A stretch of DNA of 64,000 nucleotides, from the NCBI GenBank assembly GCA_029203145.1, contig CP119309.1:1327001-1391000 (forward strand), given 5' to 3'. Under the pieces are notes generated by a model. It was not told the origin of the DNA, ran no database searches, and worked only from the letters and a program-made list of their open reading frames with translations. This stretch comes from Candidatus Brevundimonas phytovorans (GTDB lineage: Bacteria > Pseudomonadota > Alphaproteobacteria > Caulobacterales > Caulobacteraceae). A program made the position numbers and the translations under genes. Shown here piece by piece: positions 41,725 to 51,030 of this stretch (positions are counted from its first letter, which is position 1; each line of letters opens with the position of its first letter).

Positions 41725-42762
41725 ATGGATTTCTCGATTTTCTTCTTTGTGGTGTTCGCGGCCTTCGCGATCATCTTCCTGTTCAGCGTCATCAAGATCG
41801 TGCCGCAAGGCCGTGAATTCACGGTGGAACGCTTTGGCAAATATACCAAGACGCTGAAGCCGGGCATCAGCATCCTGACTCCCTTCGTCGAACGGGTCGG
41901 TCGGCGCATGAACATGATGGAGCAGGTCCTGGACGTGCCCCAGCAGGAGGTCATCACCAAGGACAACGCCATGGTGAAGGTCGACGCCATCGTCTTCATT
42001 CAGGTGATGGAAGCCTCGGCCGCCGCCTATCGCGTTGAAAACCTGCCCTACGCCATCACTCAGCTGTGCATGACCAACCTGCGCACCGTGGTCGGTTCGA
42101 TGGAGCTGGACGAGGTCCTGTTCCAGCGCGATTCGATCAACTCGCGTCTGCTGACCGTCATCGACGCGGCGACCGAGCCGTGGGGCGTCAAGGTCAACCG
42201 AATCGAGATCAAGGACCTGACCCCGCCCGCCGACATCACCAACGCCATGGCGCGTCAGATGAAGGCCGAGCGCGAGAAGCGCGCGGTCATCACCGAGGCC
42301 GAGGGCGAGAAGCAGGCCGCCATCGCCCGCGCCGAGGGCGCCAAGCAGTCGGCCATTCTGCAGGCTGAAGGGCGCCGCGAAGCCGCCTTCCGCGACGCCG
42401 AGGCCCGCGAGCGTGAAGCCGAGGCCGAGGCCAAGGCGACCGCCATGGTGTCCGAGGCCATCGCCCGCGGCGACGTCAACGCCATCAACTACTTCGTGGC
42501 CCAGAAATACGTCGAGGCCTTCGCCGAACTGGCCCGCAACCCGACGGCCAAGACGGTCATCGTGCCCGCCGAAATGGGCGGTCTGGTCGGCACCATCGCC
42601 GGTCTGGGCGAACTGGTCGGTCTGGCCAAGGAGCAGCAGCAGAGCCGCACGGACGTTCGTCGCGAGCCGGCGCGCACGCCCGCGCCTTCGCCCGCCGCCC
42701 CGCCGCCGGCCCGCACGGTCGCGCCGCGTCGTCCCGGCGGCGCTGTGCCGACCACGGAGTAG
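41725..42762 (+). CDS. SPFH/band-7 membrane protein (QmcA/stomatin-like)
   Basis: A 345-residue protein with one N-terminal transmembrane helix (IFFFVVFAAFAIIFLFSVI), an SPFH domain (KIVPQGREFTVERFGKY to about residue 190), a long coiled coil rich in Ala/Glu/Arg (residues ~180-245) and a Pro/Ala tail. This is the layout of QmcA/stomatin proteins, which oligomerise in membrane microdomains and modulate proteases such as FtsH. The NfeD gene follows after three bases, the usual stomatin operon pairing. Confidence 0.93.
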   Translation: MDFSIFFFVVFAAFAIIFLFSVIKIVPQGREFTVERFGKYTKTLKPGISILTPFVERVGRRMNMMEQVLDVPQQEVITKDNAMVKVDAIVFIQVMEASAAAYRVENLPYAITQLCMTNLRTVVGSMELDEVLFQRDSINSRLLTVIDAATEPWGVKVNRIEIKDLTPPADITNAMARQMKAEREKRAVITEAEGEKQAAIARAEGAKQSAILQAEGRREAAFRDAEAREREAEAEAKATAMVSEAIARGDVNAINYFVAQKYVEAFAELARNPTAKTVIVPAEMGGLVGTIAGLGELVGLAKEQQQSRTDVRREPARTPAPSPAAPPPARTVAPRRPGGAVPTTE

Positions 42763-42765
42763 GTC

Positions 42766-43224
42766 ATGGACTTCATCCAGAACCTCTATGCTTCTCAGCC
42801 CTTCTGGCTGTGGCTGGCCATCGGCGTGGTCCTGCTGGCGATCGAGGCTGCGGCCTCGACCGAGTGGCTGCTGTGGCCTGCGGTGGCGGCGGGCGTCGTC
42901 GCGCTGATCGCGGCGATCTCGCCCAACCTCGGATTGCCGGTCGAGGCGGGGATCTTTGCCGCCCTGACCGTGATCGCCACCCTGGCGTCGCGGACTCTGA
43001 TCAAGCGGGTCAATCCGACCGATGAGCCGGACATCAACGACCGCGACCTGCGCCTGGTCGGTGCGCGGGCGCGGGTGGTCGAGGCCTTTGTCGACGGTCG
43101 CGGCCGGGTCTTCGTCTCGGGCGCCGAATGGCCGGCCGATATCGAAGGCGCGGCGCCCCTGGCCGGCGAGAGCGTGGTGGTCGAATCGGTCGCCGGTCCG
43201 CGTCTGCGGGTGCGCGCCCTCTGA
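42766..43224 (+). CDS. NfeD family membrane protein
   Basis: A 152-residue short NfeD. Two or three hydrophobic helices (FWLWLAIGVVLLAIEAAA, LLWPAVAAGVVALIAAI, IFAALTVIATLA) precede a soluble OB-fold domain (LVGARARVVEAFVDGRGRVFVSGAEWPAD). It partners the SPFH protein upstream in membrane quality control. The protease domain of long NfeD proteins is absent, as is normal for this short class. Confidence 0.93.
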   Translation: MDFIQNLYASQPFWLWLAIGVVLLAIEAAASTEWLLWPAVAAGVVALIAAISPNLGLPVEAGIFAALTVIATLASRTLIKRVNPTDEPDINDRDLRLVGARARVVEAFVDGRGRVFVSGAEWPADIEGAAPLAGESVVVESVAGPRLRVRAL

Positions 43225-43238
43225 GGTCGCCTATTATC

Positions 43239-43361
43239 GCTCACCCCGGCGAAGGCCGGGGCCCAGATTGTAAGACGCGAGTCTGTCGTCTTGGGCGCAC
43301 TCGCCTCGAATGGCCGCCGCTCGAGTTCTGTATCTGGATCCTGGCCTTCGCCGGGATGAGC
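43239..43361. repeat. REP-like palindrome with 28-base arms
   Basis: Arms at 43239-43266 and 43334-43361 are complementary over 28 positions, with the few differences all compatible with G-U pairing; the core is CCCCGGCGAAGGCC / GGCCTTCGCCGGG. It lies between the convergent nfeD and rnhA genes, so it could end transcription from both sides. This is a widespread type of dispersed repeat in Caulobacterales and sphingomonads. Confidence 0.7.
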
Positions 43362-43395
43362 GGAAAAGGGAGCGGAATGGCTGCCGATATGCAGC

Positions 43396-43848
43396 CTAGC
43401 GGCGTCGCATCTCGTCGACGCCGCGATTCGCCAGAGCGTCGGCCCGTTCGTTCAGGACGTGGCCGGCGTGGCCCTTGACCCAGTGCCATTTGACCTCGTG
43501 GCGGCTGCGGGCCTCGTCCAGGCGTCGCCAGAGGTCGTCGTTCTTGACCGGCTTCTTGTCGGCGGTTTTCCAGCCGCGGGCCTTCCAGCCCCGGATCCAC
43601 TCGGTGATGCCCTGCATGACGTATTTGCTGTCGGTGTGCAGGTCGACGCGGCAGGGGCGCTTCAGGGCCTCCAGCGCGGCGATGGCGGCCATCAACTCCA
43701 TGCGGTTGTTGGTGGTGTTGGGTTCGCCGCCCCAGAGTTCCTTCTCGTGACCGCCGCCAGTTTGCAGAATGGCGCCCCAGCCGCCGGGACCGGGATTGCC
43801 CTTGCAGGCGCCGTCGGTATGGATGATGACATGATCAACGAGACTCAT
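43396..43848 (-). CDS. rnhA: Ribonuclease HI
   Basis: A 150-residue cytoplasmic nuclease that degrades RNA in RNA:DNA hybrids. The DEDD metal site is visible: Asp in HTDGACKGNPGPGG, Glu in NNRMELMAAI, Asp in DLHTDSKYV and Asp in NERADALAN. The basic handle region GWKARGWKTADKKPVKN is present. It is divergent from tatA, with about 110 bp of shared promoter space. Confidence 0.97.
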   Translation of the reverse strand: MSLVDHVIIHTDGACKGNPGPGGWGAILQTGGGHEKELWGGEPNTTNNRMELMAAIAALEALKRPCRVDLHTDSKYVMQGITEWIRGWKARGWKTADKKPVKNDDLWRRLDEARSRHEVKWHWVKGHAGHVLNERADALANRGVDEMRRR

Positions 43849-43958
43849 GGTCGGGTCCCTACAGCGTCCCTTGGCGCGCCGCCATCAGTCAGCCTATATG
43901 ACGCACAACAATCAGTCGGATGGGACCGCTTCCGTGGTTCCTTTGAGGAGGTAACGCC

Positions 43959-44177
43959 ATGGGCTCCATGAGCATCTGGCACTGGGCCATCGTCATCGTC
44001 GTCGTCGCCCTTCTGTTCGGCGGACGCGGCAAGCTGTCCGGCATCATGGGCGACGCCGCCAAGGGCATCCGCGCCTTCAAGGACGGCCTGAAAGACGACA
44101 CGGATTCCAAGGGCCCGAAGGACGGCGTCAGCTCGCTGCCCCGCACCGAGGCCGAAAAAGAAGAATTGAACCGCTGA
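43959..44177 (+). CDS. tatA: Sec-independent translocase TatA
   Basis: A 72-residue protein: one transmembrane helix (WHWAIVIVVVALLFGG), the FGxGK hinge (FGGRGKL) and an amphipathic helix, with an acidic tail. TatA forms the channel that moves folded twin-arginine substrates across the inner membrane. GAGGAGGT precedes the first ATG. It heads tatABC. Confidence 0.97.
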   Translation: MGSMSIWHWAIVIVVVALLFGGRGKLSGIMGDAAKGIRAFKDGLKDDTDSKGPKDGVSSLPRTEAEKEELNR

Positions 44178-44203
44178 TCGCCTTCGCGGAAAGACGCTGA
44201 ATC

Positions 44204-44752
44204 ATGGGTGGTCTTGGCCCTGGAGTCGGCGGGTTCGAAATCCTTGTCATCGGTCTGGTGGCCCTGCTTGTCGTAGGGCCCAAGGATTTGCCGGTGCTGA
44301 TGCGCAAGGTCGGTCAGTTCGTCGCCAAGGCGCGCGGCATGGCCAACGAATTCCGCGCGAGCTTCGACGAAATGGCGCGCCAGTCCGAGCTGGACGACCT
44401 TCGCAAGGAGGTCGAGGCTCTGCGGACGGGGCAGGGGATGCACCCGCTCGGCGTCGAGGCCGAGGCGGCCTTCAAGGACATCCGCAAGGATCTTGAGGCG
44501 CCGTTGGAGGCTCCAGCCCTGGCTGCGCCCGTGGGGGAAGCCGCGACGGTCGCCACAGGCGTGGACGAATGGCCGGACGATTTCCAGCCTGCACTCGAAC
44601 CGGTCGCCGCGCCCGTCGTCGCTGCTCCCAAGGTCAAGACGACTGCAAAGCCCAAGACGGCTCGCAAGCCGGCGTCGAAGGCCGGCGTCGCCGTCGCCGA
44701 GGCTGCTGCGACCAAGCCCAAGACCGTGCGTAAGAAGAAGGTCGATCAATGA
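44204..44752 (+). CDS. tatB: Sec-independent translocase TatB
   Basis: A 182-residue protein with the TatB N-terminal helix (VGGFEILVIGLVALLVVGPKDLPVLMRKVGQF), an amphipathic helix and a long Ala/Lys/Pro-rich tail (from about residue 100). TatB and TatC form the signal-peptide receptor. The stop overlaps the tatC start (ATGA), giving translational coupling. Confidence 0.96.
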   Translation: MGGLGPGVGGFEILVIGLVALLVVGPKDLPVLMRKVGQFVAKARGMANEFRASFDEMARQSELDDLRKEVEALRTGQGMHPLGVEAEAAFKDIRKDLEAPLEAPALAAPVGEAATVATGVDEWPDDFQPALEPVAAPVVAAPKVKTTAKPKTARKPASKAGVAVAEAAATKPKTVRKKKVDQ

Positions 44753-45636
44753 CATCGCTCGACCGGGACGAGGCCGAGATCGAGGCCTCGCGCGCCCCCT
44801 TGATGGATCACCTGATCGAGCTGCGCGGGCGGCTGCTGATCTGCGTGGTGGCCTTCATTGTGGCCTTCATCGGCTGCTTCGCCTTTTCCGAGAAGCTCTA
44901 CCTGTTTCTGGTCCAGCCCTATGTGGTGTCGGCGGCCTTCCATCAGACGGTGGGCGCGCACGGCCATGTCTCGCCGTTCGATCTGATCCTGGGCACGGCG
45001 CGGCTGATCCCGGTGCCGGACGTGGACCACCAGAGCGTCAAGCTGATCTACACGGCGCCGCTGGAAATCCTGTTCACCAAGATGAAGCTAGCGGGTCTGG
45101 GCGCCGTGATCGTGGCCTTCCCGGTCCTGGCCTGGCAGCTCTATCGCTTTGTCGCGCCGGGTCTTTACCGCAACGAGAAGGGCGCCTTCCTGCCGTTCCT
45201 GGTCGGCGCGCCGGTCCTGTTCCTGCTGGGCGCAGCCCTGGTCTATTTCGTCATGCTGCCTTTCGTCATGTGGTTCTCGCTGAGCCAACAGATCATCGGG
45301 CAGGGCGTCTCGGCCGAGCTGCTGCCCAAGGTGTCGGACTACCTCAACCTGGTGACGGCGCTGATCCTGGCCTTCGGCCTTTGCTTCCAGTTGCCGGTCG
45401 TCATGACCTTGTTGGGCCTGGCCAACCTGATCAGCTCCAAGGTCATGGCCAAGGGCCGCCGCTACGCCATCGTGGCCGTGGTCGTGGTCGCCGCCGTCGT
45501 CACGCCTCCGGACCCCATCAGCCAACTGATGCTCGCCGTGCCCATGGTGCTGCTCTACGAAATCTCGATCTGGTGCGTCCGCATCATCGAACTGCGCCGC
45601 AAGAAGGCCGACGCCGCCGAAGGCGTGACCGCCTAG
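44749..45636 (+). CDS. tatC: Sec-independent translocase TatC
   Basis: A 295-residue inner-membrane protein with six helices. The N-terminal APLMDHLIELRGRLL and the cytoplasmic motif APLEILFTKMKLAGL carry the conserved residues that bind the twin-arginine signal. An insert of about 40 residues after the first helix (including HGHVSPFDLILGTARLIPVPD) fits alphaproteobacterial TatC. The exported oligopeptidase B-like protein in this window is a possible substrate. Confidence 0.97.
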   Translation: MTSLDRDEAEIEASRAPLMDHLIELRGRLLICVVAFIVAFIGCFAFSEKLYLFLVQPYVVSAAFHQTVGAHGHVSPFDLILGTARLIPVPDVDHQSVKLIYTAPLEILFTKMKLAGLGAVIVAFPVLAWQLYRFVAPGLYRNEKGAFLPFLVGAPVLFLLGAALVYFVMLPFVMWFSLSQQIIGQGVSAELLPKVSDYLNLVTALILAFGLCFQLPVVMTLLGLANLISSKVMAKGRRYAIVAVVVVAAVVTPPDPISQLMLAVPMVLLYEISIWCVRIIELRRKKADAAEGVTA

Positions 45637-45782
45637 GCATCACCAGGAAGGGCCCGCGCGACGTATCGCGCTCGACTAGACACGAGCTTTTCGCGCACGA
45701 TCCTAAGCGCCTAAGATATATTATGCGAAGGTCGCCATCTTTGCAGCGGGCGCAAAAGCTGTACGGAGTCGGATTCGCGCCG

Positions 45783-47822
45783 TCAGGCCTGGGCGGACAG
45801 TACGTTGGACGAGCCGCCGGACGCGCTGATCTGGTCCAGGGCCTCGTAGAGGGCCGAGGCCGTGATCGGCTTGGGCAGGTGAAGGTCGGCGCCGGCCAGA
45901 AGCGCGCGCGCCACATGCTCGGCCAGGGTGTTGGCGGTCAGCATGATGATGGGGGTCCGGCCCAGCCCCTGCGCCGTTTCCAGATCGCGAATGGCGCGGG
46001 TTGCTTCCAGGCCGTCCATTTGCGGCATCATCATGTCCATCAACACGGCGTCGAATTGGGTGGCGCGACAGGCTTCCACGGCCTGAACCCCGTCCTCGAC
46101 CGCCGTGGTCATGATACCGGCCGCCGACAGGATAAGCTCGGCCACACGGCGATTGGTTTCACTGTCGTCCGCGACCAGGATGTGCGTTAGGCGCGGGCCG
46201 TCGCCCTCAACCGCCGGGGCCGCTTCGCGTTCAGGCGCCGCCCTGCCCTGCGGCAACTTGATGTCGAACCAGAAGGCCGAGCCCGTGCCGGGCGTCGACC
46301 GACAGTCGATGGAGCCGCCCATGGCTTCCACCAGCTCGCGACAGATCGACAGTCCCAGCCCGGTGCCGCCATATCGGCGGTTGATGCCGCCGTCGGCCTG
46401 CTGAAACCGCTCGAAAAGGCTTCGGCTTTGTTCCTGCGAAAACCCGATGCCGGTGTCCCACACCTCGAAACGGAAGACATCGTCCGCGAGCCGCATCACG
46501 CTGATGGACACCGACCCGGAGTCGGTAAATTTGATCGCATTGTTCAGCAGGTTGATGATCACCTGCCGTAGCCGCAGGGGATCGCCGACGACAAGTCCGA
46601 TGTCGTCGTCGTGACACAGGACAAGGTCGAGCCCCTTCTCAGAGGCCTTCAGCGCGCAAAGCTGACAGGCACGCTCCACCTCGGCGGACAGATCGAAGAC
46701 TTCCTGAGCGATCTCGATCTCGCCAGACTCGATCCGCGCCAGGTCCAAGATGTCGCCGATCAGGCTTCGCAGTTGGTCCGCGGAGGTCTGGATGATCCCC
46801 GCGAGTTCCTTCTGGTGATCGGACAGCGGCGTGTCCGTCAAGAGTTCCACCACCCCGATGACCCCGTTGAGCGGGGTTCGCAGCTCATGGCTCATGTTGG
46901 CGAGAAAGGCGCTCTTGGCGACGCTGGCGGCCTCGGCTTCGGTCTTGGAGCGGATCAGGGCTGCCTTTTGCGCCTTGCGCTCCGAGATGTTGCGGAGGGT
47001 CGCGCTGGTGCGCCTGACGCCGTTTTCATGCCAGACAGCCAGAGACACCTCGACATCGATGATCGAGCCGTCCTTGCATGTGGCCTTGGCCTCGGCGCGC
47101 GCCCCGTCAAGCTCGCCGTGGCGGGGCTCGAATCCCTCGCTGCGGGCAAGGGTCTCGATGTCATGACAGGTCAGGCCGATCAGTTCACCGGTCTGTCCCA
47201 GGGCTTCTGCAGCCGAATAGCCGAACAGGCGCTCGGCGCCGATGGACCAGTGGATGTAGCGGCTGTTCTCGTCCGCCATGATGACGGCATCCGATGCCGC
47301 CTCAAGGGCGCGCTCCAGCGCCCGGTAACGGTGCAGCCCGGCCAGCCGCTCGGCGACAATCCGGCTCAGATCCTGAAGCAGGACAGCGATACCGGCGTCA
47401 TGCTCGCGCGGTTCCGGGGCGACCAGACAGAGACTTCCCACCGCCCGACCGTTCACCACCAGAGGGGCGCCGGCGTAGAAACAGATGGCCGGAGGGCCCA
47501 CCACCAGGGGGTTGTCGTGAAACCGCTCGTCCAGACGAGCATCGGGCACCCACAAAACGTCCTCGGGATGCAAAATAGTGTGCCCGCATAGAGCGATAGA
47601 GCGGTCTGTCTCGGTCAGATCCAGGCCGCTTCGGGCGATAAACTTCTGATGATCTTCATCCAGCAAAGAGATGAAGGCGGCAGGCGCGCCGGAATGGCGG
47701 CGCACAAGATCAAGAATCCCGGCCAGGACAGTATCGTCCCGATACCCTTCTGTGCCCAGGGAGCGGACCATCGCCAGCCGCTCGATCTCGTCATGCGGTT
47801 TTTGGGGGATCAACATGCACAC
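45783..47822 (-). CDS. Hybrid sensor histidine kinase (GAF-PAS-HisKA-HATPase-REC)
   Basis: A 679-residue protein without membrane helices. An N-terminal GAF domain (~20-165) precedes a PAS domain (~170-285), then the dimerisation domain with phospho-acceptor H312 (ANMSHELRTPLNG), the ATPase (NLLNNAIKF, DTGIGF, GGTGLGLSI) and a C-terminal receiver with phospho-acceptor D596 (LMDMMMPQMDG). No response regulator gene is adjacent, so it is an orphan that probably signals through a phosphotransfer protein. The GAF and PAS point to a cytoplasmic small-molecule, redox or light signal. Confidence 0.94.
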   Translation of the reverse strand: MCMLIPQKPHDEIERLAMVRSLGTEGYRDDTVLAGILDLVRRHSGAPAAFISLLDEDHQKFIARSGLDLTETDRSIALCGHTILHPEDVLWVPDARLDERFHDNPLVVGPPAICFYAGAPLVVNGRAVGSLCLVAPEPREHDAGIAVLLQDLSRIVAERLAGLHRYRALERALEAASDAVIMADENSRYIHWSIGAERLFGYSAAEALGQTGELIGLTCHDIETLARSEGFEPRHGELDGARAEAKATCKDGSIIDVEVSLAVWHENGVRRTSATLRNISERKAQKAALIRSKTEAEAASVAKSAFLANMSHELRTPLNGVIGVVELLTDTPLSDHQKELAGIIQTSADQLRSLIGDILDLARIESGEIEIAQEVFDLSAEVERACQLCALKASEKGLDLVLCHDDDIGLVVGDPLRLRQVIINLLNNAIKFTDSGSVSISVMRLADDVFRFEVWDTGIGFSQEQSRSLFERFQQADGGINRRYGGTGLGLSICRELVEAMGGSIDCRSTPGTGSAFWFDIKLPQGRAAPEREAAPAVEGDGPRLTHILVADDSETNRRVAELILSAAGIMTTAVEDGVQAVEACRATQFDAVLMDMMMPQMDGLEATRAIRDLETAQGLGRTPIIMLTANTLAEHVARALLAGADLHLPKPITASALYEALDQISASGGSSNVLSAQA

Positions 47823-47889
47823 CTCACAGGTTCTACCCTTTCTACCCGCCGCATTGACCGTGAGTTAATCTGGGCGTCCATAAGGAAAC

Positions 47890-48606
47890 CTACGTAATCT
47901 CGATCCGCCTGTCGTCTTCGACCGCATGGTTGGAGATGAGCAGCCCGTCGTTGAGCGTCAGGCGGCGGGTGCACCGGGCGGCGACGCCCTCGTCATGGGT
48001 GCAGATCAGGAATGTGGCCCCCTCCTCCCGGTTCACCTCGCGCATCAGGTCCAGCACGCGGTCGGCCGATTCGCGGTCCAGGTTGCCCGTCGGCTCATCG
48101 GCGATGATCAGGTCGGGCTGGTTCATCAGGGCGCGGGCGATGGCGACGCGCTGCTTCTGGCCGCCTGACAGGCGTGTGGCCGGATAGTCGATGCGATCTT
48201 CCAGCCCCACCCGCGCCAGAAGGCCCCGCGCGCGGTCGCGCATCTGGCGCGAAATCCCGCCGGCGGGCGCGGCTGCGGGAAAGGCGACATTCTCCATGGC
48301 GGTGAAGTCGGGCAGCAGGTGATGAAACTGGAAGACGAAGCCTAGCCGTTCGTTGCGGAACCGCGCCCGCCGAGCTTCGGACAGGCCGTCAACCGCTTCG
48401 CCGCTGATCGCCAGAGAGCCTGCCGACGGACGCAGCAACAGGCCGATGATCGACAGCAGGGTCGACTTGCCCGATCCCGAAGCCCCCAGCAGGGCGACCA
48501 ACTCGCCCCGGTCCAGATCCAGGTCGACGCCTTTCAGCACGCGGGTCTCTTCCTCCCCGTTGCGGAAGACCTTTTCGATCCCCCGCGCCTGCAACACGCG
48601 CGTCAT
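47890..48606 (-). CDS. ABC transporter ATP-binding protein, LolD/MacB type
   Basis: A 238-residue ATPase. Walker A GASGSGKST, signature LSGGQKQRVA, Walker B LIIADEPTGNLD and the switch His in CTHDEGVA are present. LGFVFQFHHLLPDFTAMENV is typical of the LolD/MacB class, whose transporters transmit force across the membrane rather than move solutes through a pore. It overlaps the permease gene by four bases and is last in a three-gene set. Confidence 0.94.
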   Translation of the reverse strand: MTRVLQARGIEKVFRNGEEETRVLKGVDLDLDRGELVALLGASGSGKSTLLSIIGLLLRPSAGSLAISGEAVDGLSEARRARFRNERLGFVFQFHHLLPDFTAMENVAFPAAAPAGGISRQMRDRARGLLARVGLEDRIDYPATRLSGGQKQRVAIARALMNQPDLIIADEPTGNLDRESADRVLDLMREVNREEGATFLICTHDEGVAARCTRRLTLNDGLLISNHAVEDDRRIEIT

Positions 48607-49820
48607 TGCTGAATCGCCTCCAGCGGATCGACTTTCGAGGCCGAACGAGCCGGCAGGATCGAGGCGATCACCGCCCCGAGGGTGGTCAGCACCAGAGCGG
48701 CGACATAGCCCCCCTGCTCCGGCGCAATGGGCAGGGCCGAAGTTCCGTCAGGCTTGACGATTCCCTCCAGCCAGACGCACAGGCCGTAGCCGCTGACGCA
48801 GCCGATCAGGGCGCCGACCAGCCCGATGATCAGGCCCTGCAGCAGGAAAACCCACAGGATGAAACCGCCCGGCACGCCGAAGGCGCGCATGATGCCGACC
48901 TCGCCGCGCCGTCGATAGGCGGACAGGACCAGAGCGCTGGCCACGCCGATGATGATGGAGATCAGCGAGAAAATCTGGATCAGGGTTCCGGTCTGGCCCT
49001 GCGCCTTCAGCGCGTCCTCCAGGCTCAGGTTCTTTTCCTGCCAGGGCGTGGCGCGCAGGCCCGTCGCATCGGCCAGAAAACGCGCCACCGCGCGGGCGTC
49101 GTCCGGGTCCTTCAACTTGACCTCGATATTGGTCACGCCCTCGGGCAGGACGAACAGGGGCCGGGCCGTCTGCAGCGACATGAAGGCCACTCTTTCGTCC
49201 AGACTCTCCAAGCCTGTGCGGAACACGCCCTTTACCGTCAGCTGGCGTTCCACGCCGCGGTCGGTCCGCAGCAGGATGGATTGACCGGTGCCAAGGCCCA
49301 GATCCTCGGCCATGCGCACCCCGATCAGCAGGCCGTCCGCGCCCAGATCGCCGTCGCCGCTGATGATCTTCGGCGTGATCTGGGAGATGGCGTCGATACC
49401 CTGCGGGTCCACGCCCAGGATCGACACCGGCGACACCGCCTCGCTCTTGACCAGGAAGGCGCTGCCCGAGATCTGTGGACTGATGGCCGAAACGGCAGGA
49501 TTGGCGCGCAGAAGATCGACGATCATCGGCCAGTCGCGGATCTGCTTGCGCTGAAAGGTGGACACCAGGGCTAGCGATTCCACCGGCAGGTCCGGCCCCG
49601 CCAGGACCCGCGCCACGCGGGTCGGGGGCTCCAGGCTGACATGGGCGCTGTCGCCCGTGACCTGATCGGTCAGCCGCACGGCCAGGCCGGCGATCAGGGC
49701 GGTGATGAAGACGAACACCGTCACGCCCAGGGCCACCCCCGCGATCAGCAGCAGGGTCTGACTGGGGTTGGATAGCAGATACCGCCGCGCGACCTTGAAG
49801 GCGAACACGGCCTCAACCAC
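48603..49820 (-). CDS. ABC transporter permease, LolC/MacB type
   Basis: A 405-residue membrane protein with one N-terminal helix (LLLIAGVALGVTVFVFITALIAGLA), a large periplasmic domain (~45-265) and three C-terminal helices, the FtsX/MacB fold. The neighbour adaptor points to efflux (MacAB-like) rather than lipoprotein sorting. Its start overlaps the adaptor stop by eight bases. Confidence 0.92.
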   Translation of the reverse strand: MVEAVFAFKVARRYLLSNPSQTLLLIAGVALGVTVFVFITALIAGLAVRLTDQVTGDSAHVSLEPPTRVARVLAGPDLPVESLALVSTFQRKQIRDWPMIVDLLRANPAVSAISPQISGSAFLVKSEAVSPVSILGVDPQGIDAISQITPKIISGDGDLGADGLLIGVRMAEDLGLGTGQSILLRTDRGVERQLTVKGVFRTGLESLDERVAFMSLQTARPLFVLPEGVTNIEVKLKDPDDARAVARFLADATGLRATPWQEKNLSLEDALKAQGQTGTLIQIFSLISIIIGVASALVLSAYRRRGEVGIMRAFGVPGGFILWVFLLQGLIIGLVGALIGCVSGYGLCVWLEGIVKPDGTSALPIAPEQGGYVAALVLTTLGAVIASILPARSASKVDPLEAIQQ

Positions 49821-50886
49821 CCGTCTTGGGCGCTACCGGACGGACGCGGGCGCCGACGCGCGCCGAGGCGGGGTCCAGAACCACGCGGTCGCCCGCCGTC
49901 AGGCCGCGCTCGATCAGGGCGTTCACCGTGGGCCAGCGCCCCACCACGACGGCGCGTTCACGCACGATGTCGCCGGCGTCGACCACATAGACCTTGGGCG
50001 CGGCGGTGGCGTCCACGATGGCGCTGCGCGGCAGGACGATGGCGCCCGGCCGTTGACCCACGACAATGGTCACGTCGACCGAGCGACCCGGCGACAGGGA
50101 CGGCCCCGCCTCAGGCGCCAGCTTCACCAGCCGCCCGCCCGTGGCCGCGTCGACCTGGGGGGAGACTTCGGTCACGCGCGCCCCAAAGATCGCCGCGCTT
50201 CCAGACAGGGCAGCGCGGGCCGTCATCCCCGGACGAAGGGCGTCGGCATAGGCTTCCTCCACCTCAGCCCGAATCTCGACCCCGGTGGACGATCCCAGTT
50301 CGAACAGGGTCTCGCCGGCGGCCACCACCTGACCGTTGTCGATGGGCCGCACCAGCACGACGCCGCTCATCGGGGCGCGGATGGTGAACTCGCGTGCGCG
50401 TTCAGCCGAGGCGCGCACGGCGGCGGCGGCGGCGGCCACATTGGCTTCGGCCGCCTGAAGCGTGGTCAGGGCGGCGTCCAGAGCGGCGGGCGCGGCGAAG
50501 CCCCGCTCGCTGAGCGTCCGGGTGCGGTTGTATTTCAGGCGGGCGTCGGCCGCCTCGGCACGGGCAGCGCGTTCGCGCGCCAGATCGGCCTCAGTCTGGG
50601 CTTGCTCTACGGTGGCTAGAATGACCGCCAGGGGCTCCCCGGCCGCGACGCGGTCGCCGTCGTCGTGCATCAGGCGCACGACCTGGCCCGGATTGGGCGA
50701 CGCCACCTGAACCAGGTCAAGGGAACGGGCCCGACCGACGACCGACAGCCCCAGTTCCACCGTTTGCGGCTTGACCGCACTCACCGCCACCTCAGGCGGC
50801 CGGCGCCACAGGACCGCAACGGTTGCGGCCAGCCCGACCAGTACGACCAGGCAAAGGATGGTCAGTTGTTTTCGATTGGGCCGCAT
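49813..50886 (-). CDS. Periplasmic adaptor (membrane fusion) protein
   Basis: A 357-residue protein with an N-terminal membrane anchor (LTILCLVVLVGLAATVAVLW), a lipoyl/barrel-sandwich domain split by an Ala-rich alpha-hairpin (about 95-165), then beta-barrel domains (FTIRAPMSGVVLVRPIDNGQ). It would link the MacB-type permease to an outer-membrane channel, but no TolC-like gene is nearby. The cargo is unknown. It is first in the operon. Confidence 0.9.
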   Translation of the reverse strand: MRPNRKQLTILCLVVLVGLAATVAVLWRRPPEVAVSAVKPQTVELGLSVVGRARSLDLVQVASPNPGQVVRLMHDDGDRVAAGEPLAVILATVEQAQTEADLARERAARAEAADARLKYNRTRTLSERGFAAPAALDAALTTLQAAEANVAAAAAAVRASAERAREFTIRAPMSGVVLVRPIDNGQVVAAGETLFELGSSTGVEIRAEVEEAYADALRPGMTARAALSGSAAIFGARVTEVSPQVDAATGGRLVKLAPEAGPSLSPGRSVDVTIVVGQRPGAIVLPRSAIVDATAAPKVYVVDAGDIVRERAVVVGRWPTVNALIERGLTAGDRVVLDPASARVGARVRPVAPKTGG

Positions 50887-51030
50887 GAAGGCTCTCTGAC
50901 ATCGCCGTCTGCGACGAAAACGATCCTGCGGCGGACGCCGCGGATCGGCAAGCGGTTCACCTCAGGTGCAAAGCACCTGACGCTCAAGAAGATGGCCCCG
51001 GAGCCAGGCAGCAGCCCCGGGGCCTCGGCA

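Noticed and set aside
45637..45782. Possible terminator between the convergent tatC and histidine kinase genes
   Set aside because: Only short, imperfect symmetric stretches (CGCGCGACG...CGCGCTCG) and no T tract; not strong enough to list.
47890..50886. LolCDE lipoprotein-sorting system
   Set aside because: There is a single permease and a periplasmic adaptor in the operon, which fits MacAB-like export instead.
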